Shown: in pieces, positions 8,503-21,859 of the stretch
How positions within the stretch are numbered: position 1 is the stretch's first letter
How the letters are laid out: every line of letters begins with the position of its first letter
Source of the DNA: Pasteurellaceae bacterium Orientalotternb1
Lineage (GTDB): Bacteria; Pseudomonadota; Gammaproteobacteria; Enterobacterales; Pasteurellaceae
Length of the DNA: 64,000 nucleotides
Assembly: GCA_011455275.1 (NCBI GenBank)
Contig: CP015028.1
Location: 1,834,911-1,898,910 of the forward strand
Reading direction: 5' to 3'
Program-made: the position numbers and the translations under genes
The notes under the pieces: generated by a model
The model's input: only the letters and a program-made list of their open reading frames with translations
The model's database searches: none
Told to the model about the DNA's origin: nothing

Positions 8503-10902
8503 ATGGCAAGAAAGAAAAAACCGATTGAATTACCATTATTACCGCTACGTGATGTGGTGGTGTTTCCCTTTATGGTTATGCCGTTATTTGTGGGGCGGGA
8601 TAAATCTATCCAAGCCCTTCGAGCAGCAATGGAAACCAACAAACAACTATTTTTAGTTACCCAAAAAGATCCGAATAACGAAGATCCAACCACGGAAGAT
8701 ATTTACGATGTCGGCGTAATGGCGAACATCATTCAGATGTTAAACCTGCCAGACGGCACGGTAAAAGTGCTGGTTGAAGGGCAAGTTCGAGGCAAAATTG
8801 AACATATTCACGATGATGAAAACGGCTTCTGGGCGGGCGTGACCCCGTTAATTTCTGAATATGAAGAAAGCGATGAATTGAAAGCCATTGCAAAAACCAC
8901 CCTCGGCGAATTTGAAAATTACCTGAAAAGCAATAAAAAGATCCCTGCGGAAATTTTACCAAAATTGCAAAAAATCACCTTGGAAGATCGCTTAGCAGAC
9001 ACTATGGCTGCGAATTTAGTTGCCCCCGTGAAACAGAAACAGGCACTGCTTGAAGAAGTGAATTTGGTGGCTCGTTTCGAAGCCTTATTAGTGGCGATGG
9101 CAACCGAAATGGACACGCTCGAAATGGAGAGCCGTATTCGCAATCGTGTTAAGCAGCAGATGGAAAAAAATCAGCGTGATTACTATCTGAATGAGCAGAT
9201 CAAAGCGATCCGCAAAGAACTTGGCGGCGAAGAAGAACAAGAACAATCGGAACTCGACAAACTCAAAGCCCGAATCGAAGAAGCGAAATTGCCAACGGAA
9301 GTGAAAGAGAAAGTGGATAATGAGTTCAACAAACTCAAAGCGATGCCACAAAGTTCGTCTGAAGCGACCGTGGTGCGTGGCTATATCGATTGGATCTTGC
9401 AAATGCCGTGGCACAAGCGGTCAGTTGTGAAGAAAGATTTGCAAAAAGCCCAAGAAGTATTAGACAAAGATCACTACGGCTTAGAGCGAGTTAAAGAACG
9501 CATTTTAGAATACCTTGCGGTGCAAAGCCGTTTGAACAAACTCAAAGGCCCAATTCTCTGTTTAGTTGGACCACCAGGGGTGGGGAAAACCTCGCTCGGT
9601 CAGTCGATTGCCAACGCCACAGGACGTAAATATGTGCGAATGGCGTTAGGTGGCGTGCGGGACGAAGCAGAAATTCGCGGACATCGCCGTACTTACATCG
9701 GTTCAATGCCAGGTCAGTTGATGATGAAAATGGCAAAAGTCGGTGTGCGTAACCCGCTGTTCTTGCTCGATGAAATCGACAAAATGGCACAAGATATGCG
9801 TGGCGACCCTGCTTCTGCGTTATTGGAAGTGCTTGATCCTGAACAGAATAAAGCGTTTAACGATCACTATTTAGAAGTGGATTACGATCTTTCTGATGTG
9901 ATGTTCGTAGCAACCTCTAACTCAATGCATATTCCGCCAGCATTGCTGGATCGTATGGAAGTGATCCGCCTTTCTGGCTACACCGAAGACGAAAAAATGC
10001 ACATTGCCAAAGAGCATTTAATCGCCAAGCAGAAAGAGAACAACGGCATCAAAGACAACGAATTGACCATTGAAGACAGTGCGATTTTAGGCATTATCCG
10101 TTACTACACTCGTGAAGCGGGTGTACGAAATTTAGAACGTGAAATCGCCAAAATTTGTCGTAAAGCCGTTAAAGCCTTGGTGATGGACAAAAAATTGAAA
10201 TCCATTACCGTAAGCCAAGAGAATTTAAAAGATTACTTAGGTGTGCAACGTTTCGACTACGGCAAAATGGACAACAAAAATCGCATCGGTGAAGTCACTG
10301 GCTTAGCGTGGACAGAAGTCGGTGGTGACTTGCTCACCATTGAAACCGCATCGGTGGCAGGGAAAGGCAAATTCTCTTACACGGGTTCATTAGGCGATGT
10401 GATGAAAGAGTCCATTCAAGCCGCAATGGTGGTGGTGCGTTCACGGGCGGAAAAATTAGGCATCGCCAGCGACTTTTACGAAAAACGGGATATTCACATT
10501 CACGTGCCTGAAGGGGCAACGCCGAAAGATGGCCCAAGTGCAGGGATTGCAATGTGTACTGCTCTTGTTTCAAGTCTGACAGGCAACCCTGTACGTGCTG
10601 ATGTGGCGATGACAGGTGAAATCACCTTACGAGGTAAAGTGTTGCCAATTGGCGGTTTGAAAGAGAAATTGTTAGCCGCACATCGTGGTGGTATTAAAAC
10701 CGTGATTATTCCGAAAGAGAACGAAAAAGATCTTGAGGAAATTCCAGACAATGCCAAAGCCGCTCTAGCAATTCACCCAGTCGAAACCATTGATGAAGTG
10801 TTGGCTATCGCTCTTGAGAACCACCCTGAAGGCGTGGAAATTGTCCCAAGTATAGGTAAAGGGATTAAAGTCAAGAAAAGCAACACACCAGCCCTTCAGT
10901 GA
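8503..10902 (+). CDS. lon: ATP-dependent protease La (Lon)
   Basis: Cytosolic AAA+ serine protease that degrades misfolded and regulatory proteins. From the ATG at 8503 it has 799 residues. Order: N-terminal LON domain ([20 protein letters not shown] at residues 8-27), helical region with [15 protein letters not shown]+ module with Walker A GPPGVGKT at 356-363 and Walker B FLLDEID, and protease domain with catalytic Ser679 in [11 protein letters not shown]. Positions 356 and 679 equal those of E. coli Lon, which supports this start over an ATG 16 codons upstream. AGAGAG lies before the start. A sigma-32-type promoter precedes it and a terminator follows. Confidence 0.97.
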   Translation: MARKKKPIELPLLPLRDVVVFPFMVMPLFVGRDKSIQALRAAMETNKQLFLVTQKDPNNEDPTTEDIYDVGVMANIIQMLNLPDGTVKVLVEGQVRGKIEHIHDDENGFWAGVTPLISEYEESDELKAIAKTTLGEFENYLKSNKKIPAEILPKLQKITLEDRLADTMAANLVAPVKQKQALLEEVNLVARFEALLVAMATEMDTLEMESRIRNRVKQQMEKNQRDYYLNEQIKAIRKELGGEEEQEQSELDKLKARIEEAKLPTEVKEKVDNEFNKLKAMPQSSSEATVVRGYIDWILQMPWHKRSVVKKDLQKAQEVLDKDHYGLERVKERILEYLAVQSRLNKLKGPILCLVGPPGVGKTSLGQSIANATGRKYVRMALGGVRDEAEIRGHRRTYIGSMPGQLMMKMAKVGVRNPLFLLDEIDKMAQDMRGDPASALLEVLDPEQNKAFNDHYLEVDYDLSDVMFVATSNSMHIPPALLDRMEVIRLSGYTEDEKMHIAKEHLIAKQKENNGIKDNELTIEDSAILGIIRYYTREAGVRNLEREIAKICRKAVKALVMDKKLKSITVSQENLKDYLGVQRFDYGKMDNKNRIGEVTGLAWTEVGGDLLTIETASVAGKGKFSYTGSLGDVMKESIQAAMVVVRSRAEKLGIASDFYEKRDIHIHVPEGATPKDGPSAGIAMCTALVSSLTGNPVRADVAMTGEITLRGKVLPIGGLKEKLLAAHRGGIKTVIIPKENEKDLEEIPDNAKAALAIHPVETIDEVLAIALENHPEGVEIVPSIGKGIKVKKSNTPALQ

Positions 10903-10923
10903 TCCTAAATAGAACATACAAAT

Positions 10924-10955
10924 CCACTTTGACTATCACGTTAAAGTGGTTTTTT
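10924..10955 (+). terminator. Rho-independent terminator after lon
   Basis: CCACTTT (10924-10930) pairs with AAAGTGG (10943-10949), followed directly by six T. It begins 22 bases after the lon stop. Confidence 0.85.
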
Positions 10956-11080
10956 ATGCCGCTTCTTTTTTACTCTACAACTTACTGATATTCCAACTAC
11001 ATACACGATAAAGCAAAACATTCTCCCCCCAAATTTAAGCTATACTGACCAAAAATTTGCAAAAAATCTGCAGCTTCTGA

Positions 11081-13740
<2,660 letters not shown>

Positions 13741-13750
13741 TGGCTCAACG

Positions 13751-13900
13751 CTCTCCCGCCAGCGGGAGAGAGACAGCCAAAATACGTTCGGTATTATTTG
13801 TAGAAAAAGAACAACAAGCGGTTAGATTTGAATAAAATTTTGCAAATCTCCCCCTACTCTGCCTACGGCAGTAGTTCGTAGGATGGGCTTCAGCCCATCC
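13751..13900. repeat. Three short hairpins between leuS and lptE (REP-like)
   Basis: CTCTCCCGC/GCGGGAGAG (13751-13770), CTGCC/GGCAG (near 13859-13871) and GGATGGGCT/AGCCCATCC (13881-13900) are perfect short hairpins in a 225-base spacer, with a USS at 13814-13822. None is followed by a T run. The last is part of the GTAGG-type dispersed repeat. They may stabilise the leuS mRNA end or be non-autonomous repeats. Confidence 0.55.
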
Positions 13901-13965
13901 ATTGTTATGATGGATTGTCGATGAGCTGCCCACATAGCAAAAAATAAAAAACCAAGGATCTTCCT

Positions 13966-14466
13966 ATGTTAAAAAAACTTTCCGTACTTTTTGTGCTATT
14001 TTTGACCGCTTGCGGTTGGCAGTTTAAAAACAACGAATTATTCCCTGAAGAACTTCGTACACTGCGTTACGAAAGTGCTGACCAAAACAGCGATATGTCT
14101 CGCATTTTGCGTAACCAGTTGTTATTGAACGATATTACGATTGTACCCGCAGAGAGCAAAATCCGCACGGCGACATTGCGTTTAAATTCAACGGAAACCA
14201 CTTCCCGTGTGGCATCGGTATTTAAACAGGCACGTGAAGCGGAGAAAATTCTCAGCTTAACGGTGAAAGCTACTGTATCTGTGCCAGAAAAAGCGAGCTA
14301 TCCGCTCGAAGTATCAGTGCATCGCACTTTCTTCGACGACTCTCGTGCCGCACTGGCGAAATCGGAAGAGAAAGAGAGCATTATGCGTCAAATGTATGAG
14401 CAAGCTTCTCGTCAATTGCTGATCAAAATCGCTGGCTTGCATAGTGAACTTTCAAAAGCGGAATAA
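13966..14466 (+). CDS. lptE: LPS-assembly lipoprotein LptE
   Basis: Outer-membrane lipoprotein that plugs LptD and helps place lipopolysaccharide at the surface. It has 166 residues. The leader MLKKLSVLFVLFLTAC has Cys16 as lipid site, followed by GWQFKN, which matches the GFxL/GWxF start of mature LptE. Its place between leuS and holA is the conserved gammaproteobacterial position of lptE (rlpB), which supports the call more than sequence alone. The lipobox T-A-C is encoded by a USS-like core (14005-14013, one mismatch). holA follows after two bases. Other Lpt genes (lptA, lptB, lptC) lie at the far end of the window. Confidence 0.93.
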   Translation: MLKKLSVLFVLFLTACGWQFKNNELFPEELRTLRYESADQNSDMSRILRNQLLLNDITIVPAESKIRTATLRLNSTETTSRVASVFKQAREAEKILSLTVKATVSVPEKASYPLEVSVHRTFFDDSRAALAKSEEKESIMRQMYEQASRQLLIKIAGLHSELSKAE

Positions 14467-14468
14467 CG

Positions 14469-15494
14469 ATGTTGCAACGGATTTTTTCGGAAGCGGTCGA
14501 TGCTAACCTAAGCAAAGGTTTGCAACCATTCTATTTACTTGCGGGGCAAGATTTATTGTTGGTGGGCGAAAGCAAGGACAAAATCGTCCAAACCGCTCGC
14601 CTGCAAGGCTTTGAAGAAAAAAACGAATTTGTCATCAATAACGAAACGGCTTGGGAGAAACTGTTCGACCAAGCCCAATCTTACGGCTTATTTGCTAGCC
14701 GCCAAATTCTCGTTCTCAATTTACCCGACAACATCACCACCACTCAGCAAAAACAGCTTGCCGAGTTACTTGCGTTGTCAAATCCTGACTTGCTGTTTAT
14801 TTTGCATCTGCCAAAACTCACTAAGCCGATGGAAAAACAAGGCTGGTTTAGCCAAATCGCAACCCAAGGAGTGTTGATTAACTGCCAAACGCCTGATGTG
14901 TCCAAGTTACCGATTTGGCTACAAAATCGAGCCAAAGCAATGAATTTAACCCTTGAGCCTGAAGCGATGAAGTTGCTTTGTTACAGCTATGAAGGCAATC
15001 TGCTGGCATTAAAACAGGCGTTGCAACTCCTGCAATTGCAAACCCACTCGGGCAAAATTAGCTTGAGCAAAACCCAAGACGTGATTGAACAATCGGCACA
15101 ATTCACACCATTTCAATGGATTGATGCTTTGCTTGACGGCAAAATCGGGCGGGCTACTCGCATTTTGCATCATCTTAAAAATGAAGAAATTCAGCCCGTG
15201 GTATTGCTACGGGTAATCCAAAAAGAGCTAATGATCTTGCTTGAAATTACCCGCTCACCACAGGCTGTTCAGGGCTTTCAGCCGTTATACAGTGGTAATT
15301 TGCGAGCGGAATTTGACCGTTTGAAAGTGTGGCAAAATCGGCGACCGTTTTATCAAAGTGCAGTTAATCGCCTTACTTATGCCAAATTATATCGCTTGAT
15401 CCAAACACTTGCTCAGCTAGAAAAACAAGTAAAACAAGAGTTTAGCCACGAGATTTGGTTAGAATTGGAGCGTTTCGGCTTACAATTTAGTTAA
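14469..15494 (+). CDS. holA: DNA polymerase III delta subunit HolA
   Basis: Clamp-loader subunit that opens the beta sliding clamp. It has 341 residues (E. coli 343). The N-terminus carries QPFYLLAGQDLLLVGESKD, and the clamp-loader fold is followed by FTPFQWIDALLDGKIGRA, characteristic of delta; the C-terminal collar part contains LRVIQKELMILLEI. No P-loop is expected in delta and none is seen. The start is two bases after the lptE stop, so the pair is one unit. The end overlaps the convergent maf stop by four bases. Confidence 0.95.
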   Translation: MLQRIFSEAVDANLSKGLQPFYLLAGQDLLLVGESKDKIVQTARLQGFEEKNEFVINNETAWEKLFDQAQSYGLFASRQILVLNLPDNITTTQQKQLAELLALSNPDLLFILHLPKLTKPMEKQGWFSQIATQGVLINCQTPDVSKLPIWLQNRAKAMNLTLEPEAMKLLCYSYEGNLLALKQALQLLQLQTHSGKISLSKTQDVIEQSAQFTPFQWIDALLDGKIGRATRILHHLKNEEIQPVVLLRVIQKELMILLEITRSPQAVQGFQPLYSGNLRAEFDRLKVWQNRRPFYQSAVNRLTYAKLYRLIQTLAQLEKQVKQEFSHEIWLELERFGLQFS

Positions 15495-16078
15495 TGGAGA
15501 ATTTGCACGCCGCATTTGCGTAATAGTTCAGCGGTTTCAAACAGTGGCAAGCCCATTACGCCAGTGAAACTGCCTTCAAGATGAGAAATAAAAATCCCGC
15601 CCACACCTTGAATGCCATACGCTCCCGCCTTATCCATTGGCTCGCCCGTTTCGACATACGCCGAAATTTCTGCTTCGCTCAAGGTTTTAAAAGTTACTTC
15701 GCTGGTCTGGACGCATTCAAATTGTTCACCACTATAGCTTACACAAACGGCGGTAAACACTTGGTGTGTTCTCCCTGAAAGCTGTTGTAACATTGTGATA
15801 GCATCGGCTTGATCTTTCGGTTTGCCTAAAATTTTGCCATCAATTGAAACAGTGGTATCTGCGGTTAAAATCGGCAAATTTGTAAAATTTTCTGTGGAAC
15901 TGACCGCTTGTGCCGCCCGATTTTTCGCTAACGCAATGCGTAAACAGTAGGCTTTTGCCTGCTCATTCGGCAATGGGGTTTCATCAATTTCCCCTGCAAT
16001 GCGATGCAACTGTAAGCCAAGAGATCGCAATAATTCCCAACGACGTGGGCTATTTGAGGCTAGATAAATCGCTTTCAT
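15491..16078 (-). CDS. maf: Maf-family nucleotide pyrophosphatase (YhdE type)
   Basis: House-cleaning nucleoside triphosphate pyrophosphatase of the Maf/HAM1-like fold. From the ATG at 16078 it has 195 residues; an in-frame start nine codons earlier lies inside the neighbouring gene and is rejected. Motifs: IYLASNSPRRWELL at the N-terminus, the ADT metal motif in ILTADTTVSIDGKI, and GEPMDKAGAYGIQGVGG near residue 145. The DKAGAYGIQG form points to the dTTP/UTP-hydrolysing YhdE subgroup. Its end overlaps holA on the opposite strand. It follows the glycosyltransferase 16080-16880 by one base, so it may be read from the glycan locus. Confidence 0.92.
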   Translation of the reverse strand: MKAIYLASNSPRRWELLRSLGLQLHRIAGEIDETPLPNEQAKAYCLRIALAKNRAAQAVSSTENFTNLPILTADTTVSIDGKILGKPKDQADAITMLQQLSGRTHQVFTAVCVSYSGEQFECVQTSEVTFKTLSEAEISAYVETGEPMDKAGAYGIQGVGGIFISHLEGSFTGVMGLPLFETAELLRKCGVQILH

Positions 16079-16079
16079 A

Positions 16080-16880
16080 CTATTTTCGGGTGAATTTATA
16101 CACAAGACTTAACGCAGAAACGGGCAATAAACGCGGCAAGGCGCGCATTAAAAAAGTGACCAACCCGTTTGCTAAGCCTTGCAATCCCAAGCGATATTTC
16201 AATTTAAATAATCGCCATTCCGCTTTGGCTTGCGGCAAACCACGGCGGCGACCAACCATTCCATTACCCACGCGGGCGTAAACTAATACTTCTGGCAAAT
16301 TTGCTACTTTTTTGCCGAGTGCGACTAGCTTGATCCACAAATAGTAGTCTTCCTGCAAATCTTCATACCCCCCCACTTCGAGTACTGCAGATTTTTGATA
16401 CGCCACAGTCATATGATTGAATGGACAGCGTTGTTGAGTAAATTTACAGATTTCACCGTTTCCTGTTGGCACTCGGCGATAACTCACAATATCGTTGATA
16501 TTTGAACCAAATTCAGCAATCTGTCCACCGAAGATCACGGTGTCAGGATTTTTCTCAATAAAATCAACTTGCTTTTCAAACCGTTCTGGTACGCAAATAT
16601 CATCGGTATCCATTCGGAAAACCCATTCGTGAGAACATTGCGTTAAGCCGTAGTTTAACGCCTTGCCTAAGCCTTGATTTTGTTCTAACCGCACAATCGC
16701 AAGCGGTAAGATTTCAGCAAAATTTTGCACTTCTTGCTCTAATTCAGGGGTAATCTTCCCATCAAAAACCAATACAATTTCATCGGCGAGGCGAGTTTGG
16801 TTAGCTAAACTCTGCAAGGCATCCCGCAAAAACTGCGGATTTTCCTTAAAATATAAGGACATTAATACGGAAAACTTCAT
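16080..16880 (-). CDS. Family 2 glycosyltransferase (AmsE/LsgF-like)
   Basis: Cytoplasmic GT-A fold glycosyltransferase of 266 residues, last of the lipooligosaccharide locus. The start FSVLMSLYFKENPQFLRDAL is typical of the amylovoran AmsE-like GT2 group. The nucleotide-sugar site includes RMDTDDICVPERF (DTDD as the DxD metal motif, near residue 90). A hydrophobic C-terminal part suggests membrane association. Its ATG shares one base with the stop of the upstream GT2 gene (TAATG). Sugar specificity cannot be inferred. It contains only a one-mismatch USS. Confidence 0.88.
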   Translation of the reverse strand: MKFSVLMSLYFKENPQFLRDALQSLANQTRLADEIVLVFDGKITPELEQEVQNFAEILPLAIVRLEQNQGLGKALNYGLTQCSHEWVFRMDTDDICVPERFEKQVDFIEKNPDTVIFGGQIAEFGSNINDIVSYRRVPTGNGEICKFTQQRCPFNHMTVAYQKSAVLEVGGYEDLQEDYYLWIKLVALGKKVANLPEVLVYARVGNGMVGRRRGLPQAKAEWRLFKLKYRLGLQGLANGLVTFLMRALPRLLPVSALSLVYKFTRK

Positions 16881-17764
16881 TAAATAAACCTTTTCATATT
16901 GATTGCTAATTTAGGTGAAATTAGCGTAATCATTGTAATAATTAAATATTTTACACTTTTACTTTGCTTAAATAATTCAAAATAATATTTAGCCGCCTTT
17001 CGTGATAAATTCATAATATAAGGATACGCCAACATATACTGAGTATTAAAGGCAAAATTGCTTTTTTGTTGTGGTGTTTTTACATATTTATTCGCAATAT
17101 ATTCAATAGCTTTTTCGGTATTTTGATTATTTGTGGAAACACTCGATCTTTTTGTATGAAAAGTGCATTGACTTAATGCATTCTCCAAATAAAAAGGTTG
17201 GAAACTTTCATCTGAAACCACTTTTAATACAAATTCATAATCTTCTAACGAATGCAAATCAGTTGATAGCCCATTTACTTTTAAATAGAGATCTTTTTTT
17301 ACTGCTAACATTGGCATACCACCAATTTTATTCGCTTTTAAAATATTATCTAACGTCAGATCCTGAATATCCGAATAAGGATGGGTAAAATAGGAAAATC
17401 CTTCATTAACCATAACACATTTTGCAGGGTGATAGATAAAATTCACCTGAGGATTTTGTTTAATCGTATTCGTTAATAATTCACATTTTTCAGGTAAAAA
17501 ACGATCATCATCATCTAAAAAAAGTAGCCAATCATATTGTGAATGTTTCACTCCTATATTGCGGCTTTCTGCTGCCCCTTGATTTTGTTGATTACGAATT
17601 AAATTAACTCGAAATGGATAGCATTTTTTAATCTCTACGGGTTCTTTAGAACAATCATCAACAATAACCACTTCAAAATCATAAGTGGTTTGCAATTCTA
17701 AACTGGCTAATAAATAGGGAATTTCTTCTTTACGATTATAAGAAGGAACAATAATACTAAACAT
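16880..17764 (-). CDS. Family 2 glycosyltransferase
   Basis: GT-A fold glycosyltransferase, 294 residues from the ATG at 17764 (a GTG three codons upstream is possible). It starts MFSIIVPSYNRKEEIPYLLA, the usual GT2 beginning, with DDCSKE and the metal-binding WLLFLDDDDRFLP near residue 83-95 (DDD). The middle has GGMPMLAVKKDLY and SLEDYEFVLKVV, which resemble acceptor loops of other LPS GT2 enzymes. It overlaps the polymerase-like gene by eight bases and is coupled to the next GT2 by TAATG. Base composition is AT-rich compared with flanking housekeeping genes. The donor sugar is unknown. Confidence 0.87.
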   Translation of the reverse strand: MFSIIVPSYNRKEEIPYLLASLELQTTYDFEVVIVDDCSKEPVEIKKCYPFRVNLIRNQQNQGAAESRNIGVKHSQYDWLLFLDDDDRFLPEKCELLTNTIKQNPQVNFIYHPAKCVMVNEGFSYFTHPYSDIQDLTLDNILKANKIGGMPMLAVKKDLYLKVNGLSTDLHSLEDYEFVLKVVSDESFQPFYLENALSQCTFHTKRSSVSTNNQNTEKAIEYIANKYVKTPQQKSNFAFNTQYMLAYPYIMNLSRKAAKYYFELFKQSKSVKYLIITMITLISPKLAINMKRFI

Positions 17765-18938
17765 TATTTTCACTCTTTTGTTTTAATAGCACTATATTTT
17801 TACCCGAGTGTCCAAATAAGGATAAAAACATAAGTAAGATCATCATAATACCTGGATAAGCATAAGTATCAGCTTTCACATTTAAGATAGTTAAAATGGC
17901 TAAAGTGGATAAAATAAATTTCCAACTGCCATCAAACCAGTTTTTTGCAATTTTCACCACAAAGAAAGCAGTAAAGGTAAAGCAAAGTAACATATAACTA
18001 AAACCACCATATAAAATTTGGCGTAAAAAACCAGAATCCGTACCACCATAATATCCCCCTTTTGGTGAATAATAGTAGCCATCACCGATTAAAATCTGTT
18101 TTAATTCAGGGATAAAAAGATGCTTTTGCATTAAAGTATCCGTTGAAGAACTAATTCTCCCTGTTCCGTGAATTAAATTAATTAACGGTTCTAAAGCGTG
18201 TTCAACGTATCTATTATCTGCATAATTAAAGGCTAAGAATAAACAAATTACCGCAAACAGTAGCAATGCTGGAACATATCTCCATTTGAAATAAAGTGTG
18301 ATGCTAATTACTGATAGCATTAAAAAGGTTCGTCCAGAAATTAGACCAATAAACAACATTAAAAATAAAAAGATAGAATGAATATTATTGTGCTTTGCGT
18401 CATAAGCCAATAAAAAATGCAGCAGTATTAAATAGAAAATACTTAACTGAAAAAAAGCTGATGAAGTAAAATTATATAAACGATATTCTTGCTCTGAACC
18501 ATAAAATTTAGGTAATATAACATTGGTTGAAAGAGCTATATCAATCATAAAAGGAATACCCGCTAAAGCAAGTAAGCCAACAACCGTTTGAACACTAATG
18601 CCAATTTTAAAGTCGTTAATCAGTTTTTGTGGTTGATTCAGATAAAATAAATTATAAATAGCGATACCAAATGAAAATAAGAGCAGACTTTTACAATACA
18701 TAATCAGCACCGAAAAATCCTTTGTACCATATACTAATGCAGGGATTACACTCAATAAAATAAAACCCACCATAATCAATAAGCTATCTACTGGAATAGT
18801 AATGCCTTTTGCTAATTTCTTTTGATACCACTGATAGCCTAACATCAAAACAGCAATAACCCCTGCCACAAATGCCATTCGCAAAAAATGGAGTAACCAA
18901 GGATCATAAATGTAAAATAAATTAAAAATCGCAGACAT
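17757..18938 (-). CDS. Polytopic membrane protein, probable O-unit polymerase (Wzy-like)
   Basis: 393 residues with about ten to eleven hydrophobic segments and one larger soluble loop near residues 255-305 (HGTGRISSSTDTLM and GDGYYYSPKGGYYGGTDSG). This is the pattern of Wzy/O-antigen ligase-type proteins, whose primary sequences are poorly conserved. It lies between a GT25 and a GT2 gene in a locus that also has a flippase, so a polymerase role is the best fit. It is coupled to the GT25 gene by a one-base TAATG overlap. WaaL-type ligase activity is the alternative; the sequence alone does not decide. Confidence 0.72.
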   Translation of the reverse strand: MSAIFNLFYIYDPWLLHFLRMAFVAGVIAVLMLGYQWYQKKLAKGITIPVDSLLIMVGFILLSVIPALVYGTKDFSVLIMYCKSLLLFSFGIAIYNLFYLNQPQKLINDFKIGISVQTVVGLLALAGIPFMIDIALSTNVILPKFYGSEQEYRLYNFTSSAFFQLSIFYLILLHFLLAYDAKHNNIHSIFLFLMLFIGLISGRTFLMLSVISITLYFKWRYVPALLLFAVICLFLAFNYADNRYVEHALEPLINLIHGTGRISSSTDTLMQKHLFIPELKQILIGDGYYYSPKGGYYGGTDSGFLRQILYGGFSYMLLCFTFTAFFVVKIAKNWFDGSWKFILSTLAILTILNVKADTYAYPGIMMILLMFLSLFGHSGKNIVLLKQKSENNV

Positions 18939-19720
18939 TATGCTTTTCCTAAATTACGTTTTACCGCTAATACTTTTTTAAGTGGATATTTAAGCAATTT
19001 TTTCAATAGATTATTTGCTTCAGAACCACGAACAGCTTGTAGATTACTATTTAATGTTGGGTTCTCAATGACCATTAGTGGACGAACAATTTGAATATCA
19101 AGATTAAACTGATCACCTAATAAAATAAAATCATCGGCTAACCAATAAACCTTATTATACTGTTTTACTTTTTCTAAAATCTCTCTTATGGCTGATTTTT
19201 TAATAAGGTAAGCTACGGTACCTGCAAAATAATTTTTATAAGGATAACAAATGGCAAATGGACAATCTTCATCACGTTGAAGTAAAAAATCAAAAGTTGT
19301 TGGATAATTAATTTCTAGCTCAACATGATTAAACTCCGCAATTTTAGATTGCCCAACTAATAAAATATCCGCATTAGGATTTTTGTTTAATAATTTGTCT
19401 AAATTTTGCTGAAACTCTTGATTAAACTGAGCATCATCTTCACAAATTAACACATAATCCTGTGCAGCAATATCTTCATCATCAATAATTTGCTGATAAA
19501 CAGATAAATGGCTTAATGTACAACCAATTTCCCCTTTAGTTACATTACGATGATAACGTTGTTCAAATTGATTTATATCAAATTTTTCTGCCAATTCTGT
19601 AAGATCACTATTCATCGTATTAATTGCTGAAAACACTTTGAAATCTTGAGTGTTTGGTTGAGCAAAAAAGAGTTCTCGGCGATGTTGATCTTTATCTAGT
19701 GAAATTAAATATTTCTTCAT
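18938..19720 (-). CDS. Family 25 glycosyltransferase (LOS biosynthesis type)
   Basis: 260 residues from the ATG at 19720. Family 25 features are visible: the opening [17 protein letters not shown], the block [19 protein letters not shown] near residue 66, and the acidic CEDDAQF near residue 95, where GT25 members have E-D-D. GT25 enzymes such as LgtB/Lob2A commonly add galactose to lipooligosaccharide. A TTG start six codons upstream would run into the preceding gene and is less likely. It follows the sialyltransferase gene by one base and is coupled to the polymerase-like gene by TAATG. Confidence 0.9.
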   Translation of the reverse strand: MKKYLISLDKDQHRRELFFAQPNTQDFKVFSAINTMNSDLTELAEKFDINQFEQRYHRNVTKGEIGCTLSHLSVYQQIIDDEDIAAQDYVLICEDDAQFNQEFQQNLDKLLNKNPNADILLVGQSKIAEFNHVELEINYPTTFDFLLQRDEDCPFAICYPYKNYFAGTVAYLIKKSAIREILEKVKQYNKVYWLADDFILLGDQFNLDIQIVRPLMVIENPTLNSNLQAVRGSEANNLLKKLLKYPLKKVLAVKRNLGKA

Positions 19721-19721
19721 T

Positions 19722-20645
19722 TTATTCTCGAATATCAATAACAGGAATATTGGCTTGCTCTAATAAATCATAACAGGCAATAAATGCGAGATTATCCGTT
19801 TCAATTCTTAATCCGATGGTTTCAATATTCGGATTTTTGATATTAAGTACCGCACTACTGAAATAGGTATAAACTCGGCATTTCTGATTGGCAAAATGTT
19901 GAGTCATATAGTCTTCAAAAATCAGCGGTGTTTCAATATAGGTTACATTATCTAACTTATATTGCTCACGTGGGTGTGGTAAATAGTAGCCAATATTAAA
20001 CCGCTTGATCACCTGATCTGCTAATGCAATATTGGCTTGATTATCCAAATAAACAGGCTGCCCTAATAAAATATTGACTACATTACTCTCATCTATTTCA
20101 GATGAGTCAGGTAAGTTAAATATATCAACATACTCTGTATTGGCAATAATATTTGGGAAATCGGGATAGATTGTATAATGTTTTTTCGATAAAGCTTTAA
20201 GTTTTGCAACGCTATATTTATTGTTTAACAATCCATTGATCACTTTGCGAATAAAAGTATTGGGTTCATCACTATAATAAACACTAGTATTCACAATATT
20301 TGCCGTGCCATCATCAAAGGTATATAGCGAATTAAATTGCACACTACTTAGCAAAAATTGAATTTGAATGTCGTTAATACTTGCCACAAAGACTTTATCA
20401 AACTGTTCACCTTTAAACTGGCATTTAATTTGAATAATTTCTTTTAACAGATTAAAACGATCAGTATGTTGATAAAAACTGAAAAAAGTATCGCATTTTT
20501 GTGCTAAACGCTTTATATAAAATTGAAATTTTGGATTATCAACGGAATAGATCATCACCCCATAAAAAGACTCTTGAGGATATTTATCTATAATCTTTTC
20601 TGCAATTAAAACTTGCAAAGGGGTATAACAAATGATTAGGTTCAT
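19722..20645 (-). CDS. lsgB: Lipooligosaccharide sialyltransferase, family 52 (LsgB/SiaA type)
   Basis: 307 residues. The N-terminus [20 protein letters not shown] and the blocks [31 protein letters not shown] and YYLPHPRE are, from memory, those of H. influenzae LsgB-type GT52 enzymes. The end PVIDIRE also matches. These transfer N-acetylneuraminate from CMP-Neu5Ac to galactose on surface glycans, and the neuA gene two genes upstream would make the donor. The start ATG shares one base with the flippase stop (TAATG). GT52 also contains a few non-sialyl enzymes; the neuA context favours sialyl transfer. Confidence 0.9.
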   Translation of the reverse strand: MNLIICYTPLQVLIAEKIIDKYPQESFYGVMIYSVDNPKFQFYIKRLAQKCDTFFSFYQHTDRFNLLKEIIQIKCQFKGEQFDKVFVASINDIQIQFLLSSVQFNSLYTFDDGTANIVNTSVYYSDEPNTFIRKVINGLLNNKYSVAKLKALSKKHYTIYPDFPNIIANTEYVDIFNLPDSSEIDESNVVNILLGQPVYLDNQANIALADQVIKRFNIGYYLPHPREQYKLDNVTYIETPLIFEDYMTQHFANQKCRVYTYFSSAVLNIKNPNIETIGLRIETDNLAFIACYDLLEQANIPVIDIRE

Positions 20646-21859
20646 TATGTATTCTCAAGCTGTTTAGCAATGTTTTTTGTCATAGAAAATAAGATGGGAA
20701 TAATTGCAACCGCCCCCAAAATACTAGCAAATGGCACATATTCAATCCGAGTTAAAGTGAATCCAATTAAACTCCCTAAATAAATTAAAGTAGATAAAAT
20801 TGAGCAAATGGAAATTAGCTTATTTTTTCCATGATAGAATAGATAATTAACCAATATAAAATAAGGAATAATCAATGCAACCGCCAATAAAAAGCAAATA
20901 ATATAGTATTTTGTGCCGACAAATTGATTACCTAACAACCACACTACTAAATTTTCAGGAATTATCCACATCACTAATGCAGGCAATGGCACAACGACAA
21001 GCGAAAGCAATGCCCATTTATGCACTTGTTGAATACCAATTCTTTTTTGTTTTAACCCTTCAAAGAAATAAGGCACTAAGGCTTTGTTTATGGCTTGCAA
21101 TACCACCATTAAAATGGCAGCGACTTGAGTCCCCATTGCATATAATCCCAATTCTGTTTGGCTATATTGATGGAAAATAAAAATGCGATCGAGCTGTCCT
21201 TTTAAAAATAGGCTAACATTATGTAAAATTAACGGCATACCAAACGCAAATAAATAAACTAAGGCAAGTTTATATTTTTTAAGAGAATACCGTTTAAATT
21301 TAGTTTTTTTGCTATATAAAAAATAGGAAATGAAAAATACGGTTATATATCCCAATAAAATAGCAACAATGCGTTTCTCAACCAAATTGGTTTCAAATAA
21401 CTCTAATAGAACAACCGTATAAATAACCGCAGAAACGCTCGAAATAAATTGAATAAGGGTATAAGGAATGGCTTGTTTCTGACATTGACGAATACCTAAT
21501 TGTACGCCCACAAAGGATTGAAAAATGGCGGTTAATGCTACATAAGCTAATATCTCTGATTGAGCAATCCAACAACCAACCAGAATCAAACTACCGCTCA
21601 ACAGAGTATAAGCGTACCCCGAAGAAACCACTAAATTTAACGAACGTTTTCCATAAAAATAAAAATAGCGAGTAACGGCACCTTCTTGGCTTAAACTAAC
21701 AATGATAAAAAATAAAACCGTGAAGGTTTGATAATAAGAGAGTTCACCAAAACCTTCTACACCTAATTTTCGAGATAAATAGGGCAATAATAAAAAAGGC
21801 ATTGCTCGGGAAAGTAATTCCCCGAGCAAATAAACTACACTATCTTTTACTGCTTTCAT
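20645..21859 (-). CDS. Polysaccharide flippase, Wzx/LsgA type
   Basis: 404 residues with about twelve hydrophobic segments, the MOP-superfamily layout of O-unit flippases. The start [35 protein letters not shown] is typical, with the positively charged short loop LSRKLG. Its place directly before a GT52 sialyltransferase parallels lsgA-lsgB of H. influenzae. It would move a lipid-linked sialylated unit across the inner membrane for polymerisation or ligation. It is coupled to neuA and to the sialyltransferase through one-base TAATG overlaps. No initiating phosphosugar transferase is present in the window. Confidence 0.9.
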   Translation of the reverse strand: MKAVKDSVVYLLGELLSRAMPFLLLPYLSRKLGVEGFGELSYYQTFTVLFFIIVSLSQEGAVTRYFYFYGKRSLNLVVSSGYAYTLLSGSLILVGCWIAQSEILAYVALTAIFQSFVGVQLGIRQCQKQAIPYTLIQFISSVSAVIYTVVLLELFETNLVEKRIVAILLGYITVFFISYFLYSKKTKFKRYSLKKYKLALVYLFAFGMPLILHNVSLFLKGQLDRIFIFHQYSQTELGLYAMGTQVAAILMVVLQAINKALVPYFFEGLKQKRIGIQQVHKWALLSLVVVPLPALVMWIIPENLVVWLLGNQFVGTKYYIICFLLAVALIIPYFILVNYLFYHGKNKLISICSILSTLIYLGSLIGFTLTRIEYVPFASILGAVAIIPILFSMTKNIAKQLENT